Assembly: GCA_026392455.1 (NCBI GenBank)
Contig: JAPLCB010000004.1
Location: 682,001-746,000, forward strand
Origin: Propionibacteriales bacterium
Lineage (GTDB): Bacteria; Actinomycetota; Actinomycetes; Propionibacteriales; Nocardioidaceae
Length of the DNA stretch: 64,000 nucleotides
Direction of reading: 5' to 3'
This document shows positions 36,754 through 44,974 of this stretch, piece by piece (position 1 is the stretch's first letter; every line of letters begins with the position of its first letter). Both the position numbers and the translations under genes were made by a program. The notes beneath the pieces were generated by a model. It made no database searches and was not told where the DNA came from. It saw nothing but the letters and a program-made list of their open reading frames with translations.

Positions 36754-36875
36754 TCAGCCTCGCCATCCGCGGCACCTGGCGGCGTTCTCGTCGGTCGACG
36801 TCCGCTCCGCTGCGCTCCGCAGAAGGACGCCTTCCCTCCTCGGCCTTGCCAGTCACCACGACTGACGACGCTGAT
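36751..36875 (+). repeat. Dispersed hairpin repeat, copy B (full form with terminal inverted repeats)
   Basis: The unit begins at TGATCAGC, whose TGA is the stop codon of the ABC-F gene, and ends at GCTGATT. ATCAGC (36753-36758) and GCTGAT (36870-36875) are inverted. Inside lie outer arms GGCACCTGGC/GCCAGTCACC (36771 and 36848) and inner arms CGTCC/GGACG (36799 and 36825). It is strongly similar to copy C. Confidence 0.8.
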
Positions 36876-36891
36876 TGTCCGGGACGACTAC

Positions 36892-36897
36892 TAGGCT
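36892..36897 (+). promoter_or_regulatory. -10 box of the enoyl-CoA hydratase gene (leaderless)
   Basis: TAGGCT ends 6 nt before the ATG at 36904, just beyond the copy B repeat. Confidence 0.55.
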
Positions 36898-36903
36898 CAC
36901 CTC

Positions 36904-37695
36904 ATGCCTGAACTCCCTGATGCAGCCACTCTCACCCGGGCCCGGCTGGCCCTGGCCATCGACGGCCCCGTCGCCACGATCACGTTGAACGCGCCAGACA
37001 AGCGCAACTCGCAAGTACCGTCGCTGTGGCACACCCTGGACGCGATCGGGGCCGCCCTGCCCGAGGAGGTCCGGGTCGTCGTGCTCAAGGGAGCCGGGAC
37101 GTGCTTCTCGGCAGGCCTGGACCTCGGGCTGCTCAGCCCGGGAGGGGTCGAGGGGGAGGAGTTCCTGGACCTGGAGGCCTCCACCGACCAGCACATCATC
37201 GACACCATCGACGGGTACCAGCGCGGCTTCACCTGGCTGCACGACCCGCGCTTCGTGACGATCGCCCAGGTGCACGGGTACGCCATCGGCGCGGGCTTCC
37301 AGCTCGCGCTCGCGTGCGACCTGCGGGTGGTCGCCGACGACGCCTGGTTCTGCATGAAGGAGCCGGCGCTCGGTCTGGTCCCGGACCTGACGGGAACAAA
37401 GCCCCTGGTCGAGCTTGTTGGCTATGCGCGGGCGCTGGAGATCTGTGCGACGGCACGGCAGGTCTCCGCGGCTGAGGCAGCAGCGATCGGGCTGGCCACC
37501 GCCGTGGTCGGCGAGGCTGACCTCGATGCGGCCACCGGCGACCTGGTGGCTGCGCTGATCGAGGTCAACGCCGGCGCCGTACGGGAGACAAAGGCACTGC
37601 TCCAGTCCGCGCGGGTCGAGGACCTGGAGACCCAGCGGTTGCTCGAACGGACCGCCCAGGTGCGACGGTTCCGGGCGCTGGCCTCGGGTGGCTGA
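36904..37695 (+). CDS. Enoyl-CoA hydratase/isomerase family protein
   Basis: The protein has 263 residues. VATITLNAPDKRNSQVPSLW near residue 22 and VVLKGAGTCFSAGLDLGLL near 60 are the crotonase-fold signatures (first oxyanion-hole segment). IAQVHGYAIGAGFQLALACD near 122 gives the second, and FCMKEPALGLVPDLTGT near 150 the substrate-pocket region. It should act on acyl-CoA thioesters in fatty-acid breakdown or a side pathway. The exact reaction varies widely across this superfamily and cannot be assigned. It precedes an ABC exporter gene by 39 bp. Confidence 0.9.
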   Translation: MPELPDAATLTRARLALAIDGPVATITLNAPDKRNSQVPSLWHTLDAIGAALPEEVRVVVLKGAGTCFSAGLDLGLLSPGGVEGEEFLDLEASTDQHIIDTIDGYQRGFTWLHDPRFVTIAQVHGYAIGAGFQLALACDLRVVADDAWFCMKEPALGLVPDLTGTKPLVELVGYARALEICATARQVSAAEAAAIGLATAVVGEADLDAATGDLVAALIEVNAGAVRETKALLQSARVEDLETQRLLERTAQVRRFRALASGG

Positions 37696-37734
37696 GCGCC
37701 CGCCGGACACGACAACGACGAGCAGGGGACAGCC

Positions 37735-39642
37735 ATGAGTTCGATGAGCCCGATGATGGCAGCGATGCGTGCCATGAGGACCGACCCGTCGGTCGTCGAC
37801 CAGAAGCTGTCGCGGCGCACGGTACGCCGGGTCGCCGGCTTCGCCGCTCCCCACAAGCGCCTGATCAGCGGCTTCATCCTCTTCGTCGTGCTCGACGCCG
37901 CCCTGGTGGTGGTGACGCCGCTGCTGGTCAAGTACCTGCTCGACGACGGCATCCTGGCCAAGAACGGCGGGGTCGTCACGGCCGTCGCGTTCGCGATGGT
38001 CGGGGTCGCGCTCATCGATGCCGTGCTGGGCGTGGTCAGCGGCTTTCTCTCGGCCCGGATCGGCGAGAACCTGATCTTCGACCTGCGTACCCGGGTCTTC
38101 GCGCACGTCCAGCGAATGTCGCTGGCGTTCTTCACCCGGACCCAGACCGGTGCCCTGGTCTCACGACTGAACAACGACGTCATCGGCGCCCAGCGAGCCT
38201 TCACCTCGACCCTGTCCAGCACCGTCGCCAACAGCATCTCGGTGATCGTCGTCGGAGTCGCGATGATCGCGCTCTCCTGGCAGATCACCCTAGCCTGCCT
38301 GGCACTCTTCCCGGCGCTGCTGCTGGCCTCCCGGTGGGTCGGCCGCCAGCTGAGCGGGCTGACCCGTCAGCAGATGGACGGAAACGCCGACCTCGGCAGC
38401 CTGATGACGGAGCGTTTCAACGTCGGTGGCGCCCTGCTGCTCAAGCTCTTCGGGCGCCGTGAGGACGAGGACGCCAAGTACGCCGAGAAGGCCGGCGTGG
38501 TGCGCGACCTCGGGGTCCGTATCTCCCTGGTGACCCGGGTCTTCGCGGCCGTGATGATGCTGATCCCCGCACTGGCCACCGCTCTGGTCTGGGGGATCGG
38601 GGGCCACCTGGTGATCGACTCGACGCTGACGATCGGCACCCTGACCGCCCTGGCGACGCTGCTGCTGCGGCTCCTCGGTCCGCTGCAAGGGCTCTCCAAC
38701 GTCCGGATCGACGTGATGACGGCGCTGGTCAGCTTCGACCGCGTCTTCGAGGTCCTCGACCTGCCGTCGACGGTGCAGGAACGTCCCGGCGCGACCGACC
38801 TGCCCCGTGAAGCCGGCCGTCTGGAGTTCGACCAGGTCGCGTTCACCTACCCGCGTGCCGACGAGGTCTCGTTGGCCAGCCTCGAGGTCGTCGCCCGCAC
38901 CGAGAGCAAGGACCAGCCGGAGGTGCTGCACGGCGTCTCGTTCGTCGCCGAGCGTGGCCAGATGATCGCTCTGGTCGGCCCCTCCGGGGCGGGCAAGACC
39001 ACGATCACCCATCTCGTCGCCCGGCTGTACGACGTCACCTCGGGTGCGGTTCGGATCGCCGGGCACGACGTCCGCGACCTCACCCTGCAGTCCCTCGAGG
39101 ATGCCATCGGGTACGTCACCCAGGATGCCCACATGTTCCACGACACCATCGCCGAGAACCTGCGCTACGCGCGTCCCGGAGCCACCAGCGAGGAGATCTG
39201 GGCGGCGCTCGAGGCCGGTCAGATCGCCGACCTGGTCCGGTCGCTGCCCGACGGTCTGGACACCGTCGTGGGTGACCGCGGCTACCGGCTGTCCGGGGGC
39301 GAGCGGCAGCGGCTGGCCATCGCACGGCTGCTCCTCAAGGCCCCGGCGATCGTCGTCCTGGACGAAGCCACTGCCCACCTGGACTCCGAGTCCGAGCAGG
39401 CTGTCCAGGACGCCCTGGACAGCGCCCTGACCGGCCGGACCTCGTTGGTGATCGCCCACCGGCTCTCCACCGTCCTGGACGCCGACCAGATCCTGGTCGT
39501 CGACGGCGGCCGGATCACCGAGCGCGGCACCCATCACGAGCTGCTGGCCCGGAGCGGCACCTACGCGCAGCTGTTCGCGACCCAGTTCGCCCCGAACGAC
39601 CGGCGCGGCGACACCCTGGTCGACCAGGGAGCCGACCGGTGA
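37735..39642 (+). CDS. ABC exporter, fused membrane and ATPase domains
   Basis: The protein has 635 residues: six membrane helices over about residues 40-340, then one nucleotide-binding domain with Walker A LVGPSGAGKTTITHL near 415, signature LSGGERQRLAIARLLL near 520 and Walker B APAIVVLDEATAHLD. This half-transporter layout must dimerise to export lipids, drugs or peptides, and the substrate is unknown. A short Met-rich start (MSSMSPMMAAMRAM) precedes it, with AGGGGA upstream of the ATG. It overlaps the following SDR gene by 4 nt. Confidence 0.92.
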   Translation: MSSMSPMMAAMRAMRTDPSVVDQKLSRRTVRRVAGFAAPHKRLISGFILFVVLDAALVVVTPLLVKYLLDDGILAKNGGVVTAVAFAMVGVALIDAVLGVVSGFLSARIGENLIFDLRTRVFAHVQRMSLAFFTRTQTGALVSRLNNDVIGAQRAFTSTLSSTVANSISVIVVGVAMIALSWQITLACLALFPALLLASRWVGRQLSGLTRQQMDGNADLGSLMTERFNVGGALLLKLFGRREDEDAKYAEKAGVVRDLGVRISLVTRVFAAVMMLIPALATALVWGIGGHLVIDSTLTIGTLTALATLLLRLLGPLQGLSNVRIDVMTALVSFDRVFEVLDLPSTVQERPGATDLPREAGRLEFDQVAFTYPRADEVSLASLEVVARTESKDQPEVLHGVSFVAERGQMIALVGPSGAGKTTITHLVARLYDVTSGAVRIAGHDVRDLTLQSLEDAIGYVTQDAHMFHDTIAENLRYARPGATSEEIWAALEAGQIADLVRSLPDGLDTVVGDRGYRLSGGERQRLAIARLLLKAPAIVVLDEATAHLDSESEQAVQDALDSALTGRTSLVIAHRLSTVLDADQILVVDGGRITERGTHHELLARSGTYAQLFATQFAPNDRRGDTLVDQGADR

Positions 39643-40388
39643 CGGTCGTCGACCACGTCTACCTGGTCACCGGCGGCACCCGGGGACTGGGCTTCGCCAC
39701 TGCCGAGCTGCTGGTCAGCCAGGGGGCTCGGGTGGTGATCTCCGGTCGCACGCCGGACGGGGTCGCTGCTGCGCTGGACCAGCTCGGCGGGTCAGCCCGC
39801 GGAGTCGCTGCAGACAGTGCCGACCCCGACTCCGCGGCGCGGCTGGTCCAGGCCGCCCTGGACGCGTTCGGCCGCCTCGACGGCGCGCTGATCTCGGTCG
39901 GCGGTCCGCCGACCGGCACCGTGATGAACACCCCGGACGACGTCTGGACGTCAGCCTTCGAATCCGTGTTCGTCGGCGCCCTGCGGACCGCGCGGGCCGT
40001 GGCGAACGCCCTCGAGGGCCCTGGTTCGATCGCGTTCGTGCTCTCCAGCTCGGTACGTTCGCCGCTCGCCAACCTGGCGGTGTCGAACGGCCTGCGACCC
40101 GGTCTGGCGATGGTCGCCAAGACCCTGGCCGACGAGCTCGGGCCGCGCGGCATCCGGGTCAACGGCCTGCTACCGGGGCGGCTCGCCACTGAACGGGTGG
40201 CCGAGCTCGACGCGAGCACCGGCGACGCCACCGCATCGCGGGAACGGGCCATCGCGACCATCCCGCTCGGGCGCTACGGACTCCCGGCCGAGTTCGCCCA
40301 GGCGGCGCTGTTCCTGCTCAGCCCGCAGTCATCCTTCGTCACCGGGGTGATGCTCCCGGTCGACGGCGGGATGCTGCGTGCCCTCTGA
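39639..40388 (+). CDS. SDR-fold protein with altered active site
   Basis: The protein has 249 residues. The N-terminal TGGTRGLGFATAEL and the C-terminal IRVNGLLPGRLATERV and FVTGVMLPVDGG are clear short-chain dehydrogenase/reductase features. The usual YxxxK of the active site is absent: the aligned stretch reads LAVSNGLRPGLAMVAKTLAD. A subfamily with this pattern exists in actinobacteria. It may bind NAD(P) without standard catalysis or use other residues. It overlaps the exporter gene by 4 nt and the convergent SURF1 gene by 60 bp. Confidence 0.88.
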   Translation: MTVVDHVYLVTGGTRGLGFATAELLVSQGARVVISGRTPDGVAAALDQLGGSARGVAADSADPDSAARLVQAALDAFGRLDGALISVGGPPTGTVMNTPDDVWTSAFESVFVGALRTARAVANALEGPGSIAFVLSSSVRSPLANLAVSNGLRPGLAMVAKTLADELGPRGIRVNGLLPGRLATERVAELDASTGDATASRERAIATIPLGRYGLPAEFAQAALFLLSPQSSFVTGVMLPVDGGMLRAL

Positions 40389-41192
40389 CCCGGCAGCAGC
40401 CCGCTGGTTCTGCCGGCGCTCGTCGTAGGCCAGGTACCCGAACCCGAAGACGGCCAGGGCCGCGAAGAACCACCACTGCAGCCCGTAGAAGAAGTGCGGT
40501 CCCTCGCTGGTGTCGTCGGGCAGCTCGACCGCTGCCAACGCCGTGACCGGGGCGGGCTGCTCGGACTCGAGGTCGAGGAACCCGCCGTACAGGTCGTAAC
40601 CGGTACTGGCCCGGTTCAGCACCTTGCTGATCTCGGTGCTCGACACAGCGCGGGTGGCAAGATCGCTGACCTCGGCTGCGGACCCGCTGGCGTTGCGGCG
40701 GACCCAGCCCACGACCGTGACCTCACCCTGGGTGGCGGCCGGCAGCACCGGACGCTCGCCACCACTGTTCTCGGTCTTCATCCACCCGCGGTCGACCAGG
40801 ACCGCGGGCCCCGGACGTGCACAGGTGTCGTCCTGAGGGTCGTCGTTCCCCAGCTGATCGACCTCCAGGCAGGTGACCAGCGGTGTCACCACGTCGATGC
40901 CGGGGCCGCCGTCACGGGTCTGGTACTTCAGCACGATGGTGTTCGCGTCGTCGTACCGGCCGTGCACGACGACCTTGCGCCACTCGTGGGCCTTCGCCGG
41001 GTCCACCCCGACCGTGAGCAGCTCGTCGGCGGGAGCCGGTGCCTGGTCCAGGTTGGCCGCCACGAGCTGGTTCAGGGCGCGTCGGTCGTCGAGACGACCG
41101 AACTGCCACTGACCGAGCGCCGTGGCCAGCCAGGCCAGGGCGACGACGGTCAGTCCGAACAGGACCCAACGTCGGGTAAAGAGGAACCTCAC
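40329..41192 (-). CDS. SURF1-family cytochrome oxidase assembly protein
   Basis: The protein has 287 residues from a GTG. One membrane helix lies at about residues 8-27 (RWVLFGLTVVALAWLATALG) and another near 235-255 (WWFFAALAVFGFGYLAYDERR), with a periplasmic domain between containing HEWRKVVVHGRYD and VDRGWMKTE. This two-helix layout is that of SURF1, which aids insertion of heme A into aa3 oxidase. It complements ctaA and ctaB elsewhere in the window. Its 3' end overlaps the SDR gene by 60 bp, and it diverges from moaA. Confidence 0.9.
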   Translation of the reverse strand: MRFLFTRRWVLFGLTVVALAWLATALGQWQFGRLDDRRALNQLVAANLDQAPAPADELLTVGVDPAKAHEWRKVVVHGRYDDANTIVLKYQTRDGGPGIDVVTPLVTCLEVDQLGNDDPQDDTCARPGPAVLVDRGWMKTENSGGERPVLPAATQGEVTVVGWVRRNASGSAAEVSDLATRAVSSTEISKVLNRASTGYDLYGGFLDLESEQPAPVTALAAVELPDDTSEGPHFFYGLQWWFFAALAVFGFGYLAYDERRQNQRAAAGSEGTQHPAVDREHHPGDEG

Positions 41193-41199
41193 TCGGGCG

Positions 41200-41205
41200 A
41201 GCGTA
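41200..41205 (-). promoter_or_regulatory. -10 box of the SURF1 gene (leaderless)
   Basis: TACGCT on the minus strand ends 7 nt before the GTG at 41192. Confidence 0.5.
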
Positions 41206-41249
41206 GCCGTGGCCTGGTTCCCGTCGTCACCCGGTCAGGGCTCGCGCAC

Positions 41250-41255
41250 TAGGAT
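41250..41255 (+). promoter_or_regulatory. -10 box of moaA (leaderless)
   Basis: TAGGAT ends 6 nt before the moaA ATG, identical in sequence and spacing to the secG box. Confidence 0.6.
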
Positions 41256-41261
41256 CAAGAG

Positions 41262-42260
41262 ATGACGATGCTGCCGCTCGCCGACCGTCACGGTCGGACA
41301 GCCACTGATCTCAGGGTCTCCCTGACGGATCGGTGCAACCTGCGCTGCAGCTACTGCATGCCTGCCGAAGGTCTCGACTGGTTGCCGCACCACGAAGCAC
41401 TCACCGACGAGGAGGTCGTCCGGCTGATCTCGATCGGGGTCGAACGACTGGGCATCACCGAGGTCCGGTTCACCGGCGGCGAGCCGCTCCTGCGACGCGG
41501 CCTGAGCGGCATCATCGCGGCGACGAAGGCCCTGGAGCCCGTCCCGGAGGTCTCCCTGACCACCAACGCGCTCGGCCTCGAGCGGACCGCCGTCGCCCTC
41601 GCGGCTGCGGGGCTGGACCGGGTCAACGTCAGCCTCGACACGATCCGCGCCGAGGACTTCGCCACCATCACCCGCCGCGACCGGTTGGACGACGTCATCC
41701 GGGGGATCGAGGCCGCCACCGCTGCTGGTCTGGATCCCGTGAAGGTCAACGCCGTCCTGATGCCCGGGGTCAACGACGACCAGGCACCCGAGCTGCTGGG
41801 CTGGTGCCTGGAGCGCGGCCTGCACCTGCGGTTCATCGAGCAGATGCCCCTGGACGCCCAGCACGCCTGGGAGCGCTCGGCGATGATCACCGCTGACCAG
41901 ATCGTGGCGTCGCTGCAGACCCGGTTCACCCTCAACCCGTCGACCAAGTCCCGGGGCAGCGCGCCGGCCGAGGAGTTCCTGGTCGACGACGGACCGCTCA
42001 CCGTCGGCGTCATCGCCTCGGTGACCCGGCCCTTCTGCGGTGACTGCGACCGGGTCCGCCTCACCGCGGACGGCCAGATCGTCAATTGCCTCTTCGCCCG
42101 CGAGGAGTCGGACCTGCGGACGCCGATGCGCGCCGGAGCCACCGATGACGAGCTTGCCGGCCTGTGGCTCGCCGCAGTCCTCGGAAAGCTCCCTGGTCAC
42201 GGGATCGACGACCCGAGCTTCCTGCAGCCCGACCGTCCGATGTCGGCTATCGGGGGCTGA
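41262..42260 (+). CDS. moaA: GTP 3',8-cyclase MoaA
   Basis: The protein has 332 residues. The radical-SAM cluster motif CNLRCSYC uses cysteines 25, 29 and 32. TEVRFTGGEPLLRRGL follows near residue 67. The C-terminal cluster is formed by FCGDCDRVRLTADGQIVNC near 255-275, and the chain ends in the invariant GG (MSAIGG). It rearranges GTP in the first step of molybdenum cofactor synthesis. No other moa genes are nearby. The last 14 bp overlap the convergent small gene. Confidence 0.96.
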   Translation: MTMLPLADRHGRTATDLRVSLTDRCNLRCSYCMPAEGLDWLPHHEALTDEEVVRLISIGVERLGITEVRFTGGEPLLRRGLSGIIAATKALEPVPEVSLTTNALGLERTAVALAAAGLDRVNVSLDTIRAEDFATITRRDRLDDVIRGIEAATAAGLDPVKVNAVLMPGVNDDQAPELLGWCLERGLHLRFIEQMPLDAQHAWERSAMITADQIVASLQTRFTLNPSTKSRGSAPAEEFLVDDGPLTVGVIASVTRPFCGDCDRVRLTADGQIVNCLFAREESDLRTPMRAGATDDELAGLWLAAVLGKLPGHGIDDPSFLQPDRPMSAIGG

Positions 42261-42465
42261 CGTCGCGCAAGAACCCGCGCGCGGTCAGGAATTCTCCCAA
42301 CGAGTCACGGTGCTGGTCGCAAGCCAGCCAGATCTTGCGCCGGTCGGGGGTGTGCAGCTTCGGGTTGTTCCAGCCCAGGTCCCACCGGGCGTCGGCGGTG
42401 CAACCCTTCGCCGAGCAGATCGGCGTCTCCTCAACCGGCTCAGCAGCCGACTCCACGCTGGTCAC
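42247..42465 (-). CDS. Small conserved Cys/His-rich protein
   Basis: The protein has 72 residues from a GTG with AGGAG 5 nt upstream. ICSAKGCTADARWDLGWNNP gives one pair of cysteines (C-x4-C) and IWLACDQHRDSLGEFLTARG a C-x2-H pair, a likely zinc site. Proteins with this WNNPKLH and CDQH pattern are widespread, short and unnamed in actinobacteria. The function is unknown. It overlaps the moaA end by 14 bp on the opposite strand. Confidence 0.75.
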   Translation of the reverse strand: MTSVESAAEPVEETPICSAKGCTADARWDLGWNNPKLHTPDRRKIWLACDQHRDSLGEFLTARGFLRDVSPR

Positions 42466-42487
42466 GACATCTCCTGGTCATTGAGGT

Positions 42488-42523
42488 GGTGCCGGACGAT
42501 CTGGGGGTGTCTCGTCCGGCACC
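42488..42523 (-). terminator. Perfect 12-bp hairpin between the DUF3099 gene and the small Cys/His gene
   Basis: GGTGCCGGACGA and TCGTCCGGCACC flank a 12-nt loop. It lies 77 nt past the DUF3099 stop and 23 nt before the next start on the same strand, so it could terminate the first transcript or shape the leader of the second. No T-run is present. Confidence 0.6.
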
Positions 42524-42599
42524 GTGAGCCGCAGCCCGGGGGTGGGGCTTCCTCGGCTCGGACCGATCGTCGCACTCCACGGCAGTCGCTGGCCACGGT

Positions 42600-42929
42600 T
42601 TAGGAGGTTCGGTCCGTCCCCGGGCCGAGCTCGTGGAAACCGTGGGCCCCGGAAACCCCAGGACCCTGCAGGTTCTGGGCCACCCGGGGGGCGGCTGCGT
42701 TCGCGATCACGACGGCGACGAACGGGAGGAAGAACGACGCAGCGATCAGGGCTGCGCAGAGCCACGGGACGCTCACCGCGAAGACCGCCGCGATGAAGCA
42801 GAGCGTCCGGATGGTCATGGAGAGCAGGTACCGGGCCTGCCTGCGGTCGATGTCCTCGCGCGGGTTGTGGGGCGCGCCGGTGATCCGGATGACGTCGTCC
42901 GGTTCAGCCTTCTTGCTCCATCGCCCCAT
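42600..42929 (-). CDS. DUF3099 membrane protein
   Basis: The protein has 109 residues from the ATG at 42929; the longer track ORF is not supported. DVIRITGAPHNPREDIDRRQ then ARYLLSMTIRTLCFIAAVFAV near residues 12-55 is the DUF3099 pattern. Two hydrophobic helices are visible at about residues 38-55 and 58-78, and the tail is Gly/Pro-rich. It is probably a small inner-membrane protein of unknown role. It diverges from the dodecin gene with both promoters inside 42 bp. Confidence 0.82.
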   Translation of the reverse strand: MGRWSKKAEPDDVIRITGAPHNPREDIDRRQARYLLSMTIRTLCFIAAVFAVSVPWLCAALIAASFFLPFVAVVIANAAAPRVAQNLQGPGVSGAHGFHELGPGTDRTS

Positions 42930-42935
42930 GCTTCG

Positions 42936-42941
42936 ATCGTA
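42936..42941 (-). promoter_or_regulatory. -10 box of the DUF3099 gene (leaderless)
   Basis: TACGAT on the minus strand ends 6 nt before the ATG at 42929. Confidence 0.55.
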
Positions 42942-42959
42942 CGGGGGGAGTGGGCATGG

Positions 42960-42965
42960 CATCCT
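42960..42965 (+). promoter_or_regulatory. -10 box of the dodecin gene (leaderless)
   Basis: CATCCT ends 6 nt before the dodecin ATG. It is a weaker match but has the same spacing as the others. Confidence 0.4.
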
Positions 42966-42971
42966 TGCCGC

Positions 42972-43184
42972 ATGTCGAATCGAACCTACCGAGTCACCGA
43001 GATCGTCGGAACGTCCCCCGAGGGGATCGACCAAGCGATCCGCAACGGCATCGAGCGGGCCGCCAAGACGCTGCGCCACGTCGACTGGTTCGAGGTCGGC
43101 CAGATCCGCGGACAGGTCAAGGACGGCACCGTCGAGCACTTCCAGGTGGGAATCAAAATTGGCTTCCGCCTAGAAGACGACTGA
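42972..43184 (+). CDS. Dodecin
   Basis: The protein has 70 residues. The whole chain fits dodecin: TYRVTEIVGTSPEGIDQAIR at the start, TLRHVDWFEVGQIRGQV near residues 33-49 with the flavin-stacking tryptophan, and EHFQVGIKIGFRLED with the glutamine that contacts the flavin. Dodecins form hollow dodecamers that store or buffer flavins (or CoA in some actinobacteria). The TGA stop lies inside the TGATCAGC that begins repeat copy C. Confidence 0.93.
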   Translation: MSNRTYRVTEIVGTSPEGIDQAIRNGIERAAKTLRHVDWFEVGQIRGQVKDGTVEHFQVGIKIGFRLEDD

Positions 43185-43307
43185 TCAGCGCACTGATACG
43201 CAGCACCCTGCGGCGTTGTCGTCGGTCGACGTCCGCTCCGCTGGCGCTCCGCTGAAGGACGCCTTCCCTCCTCCGCCTTGCATGGCACTACATCTCAGCA
43301 CGCTGAT
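43182..43307 (+). repeat. Dispersed hairpin repeat, copy C (full form with terminal inverted repeats)
   Basis: It starts at TGATCAGC, which contains the dodecin stop codon, and ends at GCTGATT. The inverted ends are ATCAGC (43184-43189) and GCTGAT (43302-43307). Outer arms AGCACCCTGC/GCATGGCACT and inner arms CGTCC/GGACG occupy the same relative places as in copy B. A shared GGGAC follows the right end in both copies. Confidence 0.8.
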
Positions 43308-43381
43308 TTGTGGGGACCTGACAAACCTTCGGGGCAAGCATTGTGCTGACACGCCCGACGGGCATCTGGATTTGGAAGTAG

Positions 43382-44112
<731 letters not shown>

Positions 44113-44113
<1 letters not shown>

Positions 44114-44925
44114 TGGTTTCGACAAGCTCGACCGACACCGGGGCGATCAACCCGAACGGCATCCTCGCCGGCAAGCGGATCCTGGTGGCGGGAGTCACCC
44201 TGGACACCTCGATCGGGTTCGGGGTGGCCAAGGTCGCCCAGGAGCAGGGCGCCACCGTCCTGATCTCGAACTTCGGCCGGGCGCTGAACCTGACCAAGCG
44301 GATCGCCAACCGGCTCCCGGCGCAGGCCCCGGTGCTCGAGCTCGACGTCACCGACGAGGAGCACCTGGCGCGCTTGCCCGACCTGGTGCGCGAGCACGTC
44401 GACGGGCTCGACGGGGTGGTGCACTCGATCGCCTACGGGAACCCGGAGACGTTGCTCGGAGGGCAGTTCCTCGAGGGACCCTGGCCCGACGTGGCCCAGG
44501 CGGTGCAGGTCTCGGCGTACTCGCTGGCCTCGCTCAGCAAGGCCTGCCTCCCCCTGATGGGGCCAGGCGGGTCCATCGTCGGGCTCACCTTCGACGCAAC
44601 GGTCGCCTGGCCGGCGTACGACTGGATGGGGATCGCCAAGGCCGGGCTCGAGTCCTGCTCGCGCTACCTGGCGCGCGACCTGGGTCCGCAGGGCATCCGG
44701 GTCAACCTGGTCAGCGCCGGCCCGCTGCGGACGATCGCGGCCAAGGCCATCCCCGGGTTCGAGGACATCGAGGCCGGGTGGACCGCCCGGGCACCCCTCG
44801 GCTGGGACAACGTCGACCTCGAACCGACCGCACGTTCGGTGGTGGGCCTGCTGTCGGACTTCTTCCCCGCGACGACAGGTGAGATCGTTCACGTCGACGG
44901 CGGGTACCACGCGATCGGCGCCTGA
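44113..44925 (+). CDS. fabI: Enoyl-[acyl-carrier-protein] reductase (FabI/InhA type)
   Basis: The protein has 270 residues from the ATG that shares its A with the fabG stop; the longer track ORF is a shadow through fabG. GKRILVAGVTLDTSIGFGVA near residue 18 is the FabI/InhA cofactor loop. WPAYDWMGIAKAGLES near 165-180 carries the tyrosine and lysine of the active site, matching InhA more than E. coli FabI. It reduces trans-2-enoyl-ACP in the last step of each elongation cycle. InhA homologues are the target of isoniazid in mycobacteria. Confidence 0.95.
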
Positions 44926-44974
44926 ACCGGCGTCCGGAGTGGGTACCGTGGACCGGTGAGAACGGAGCCGGGTC

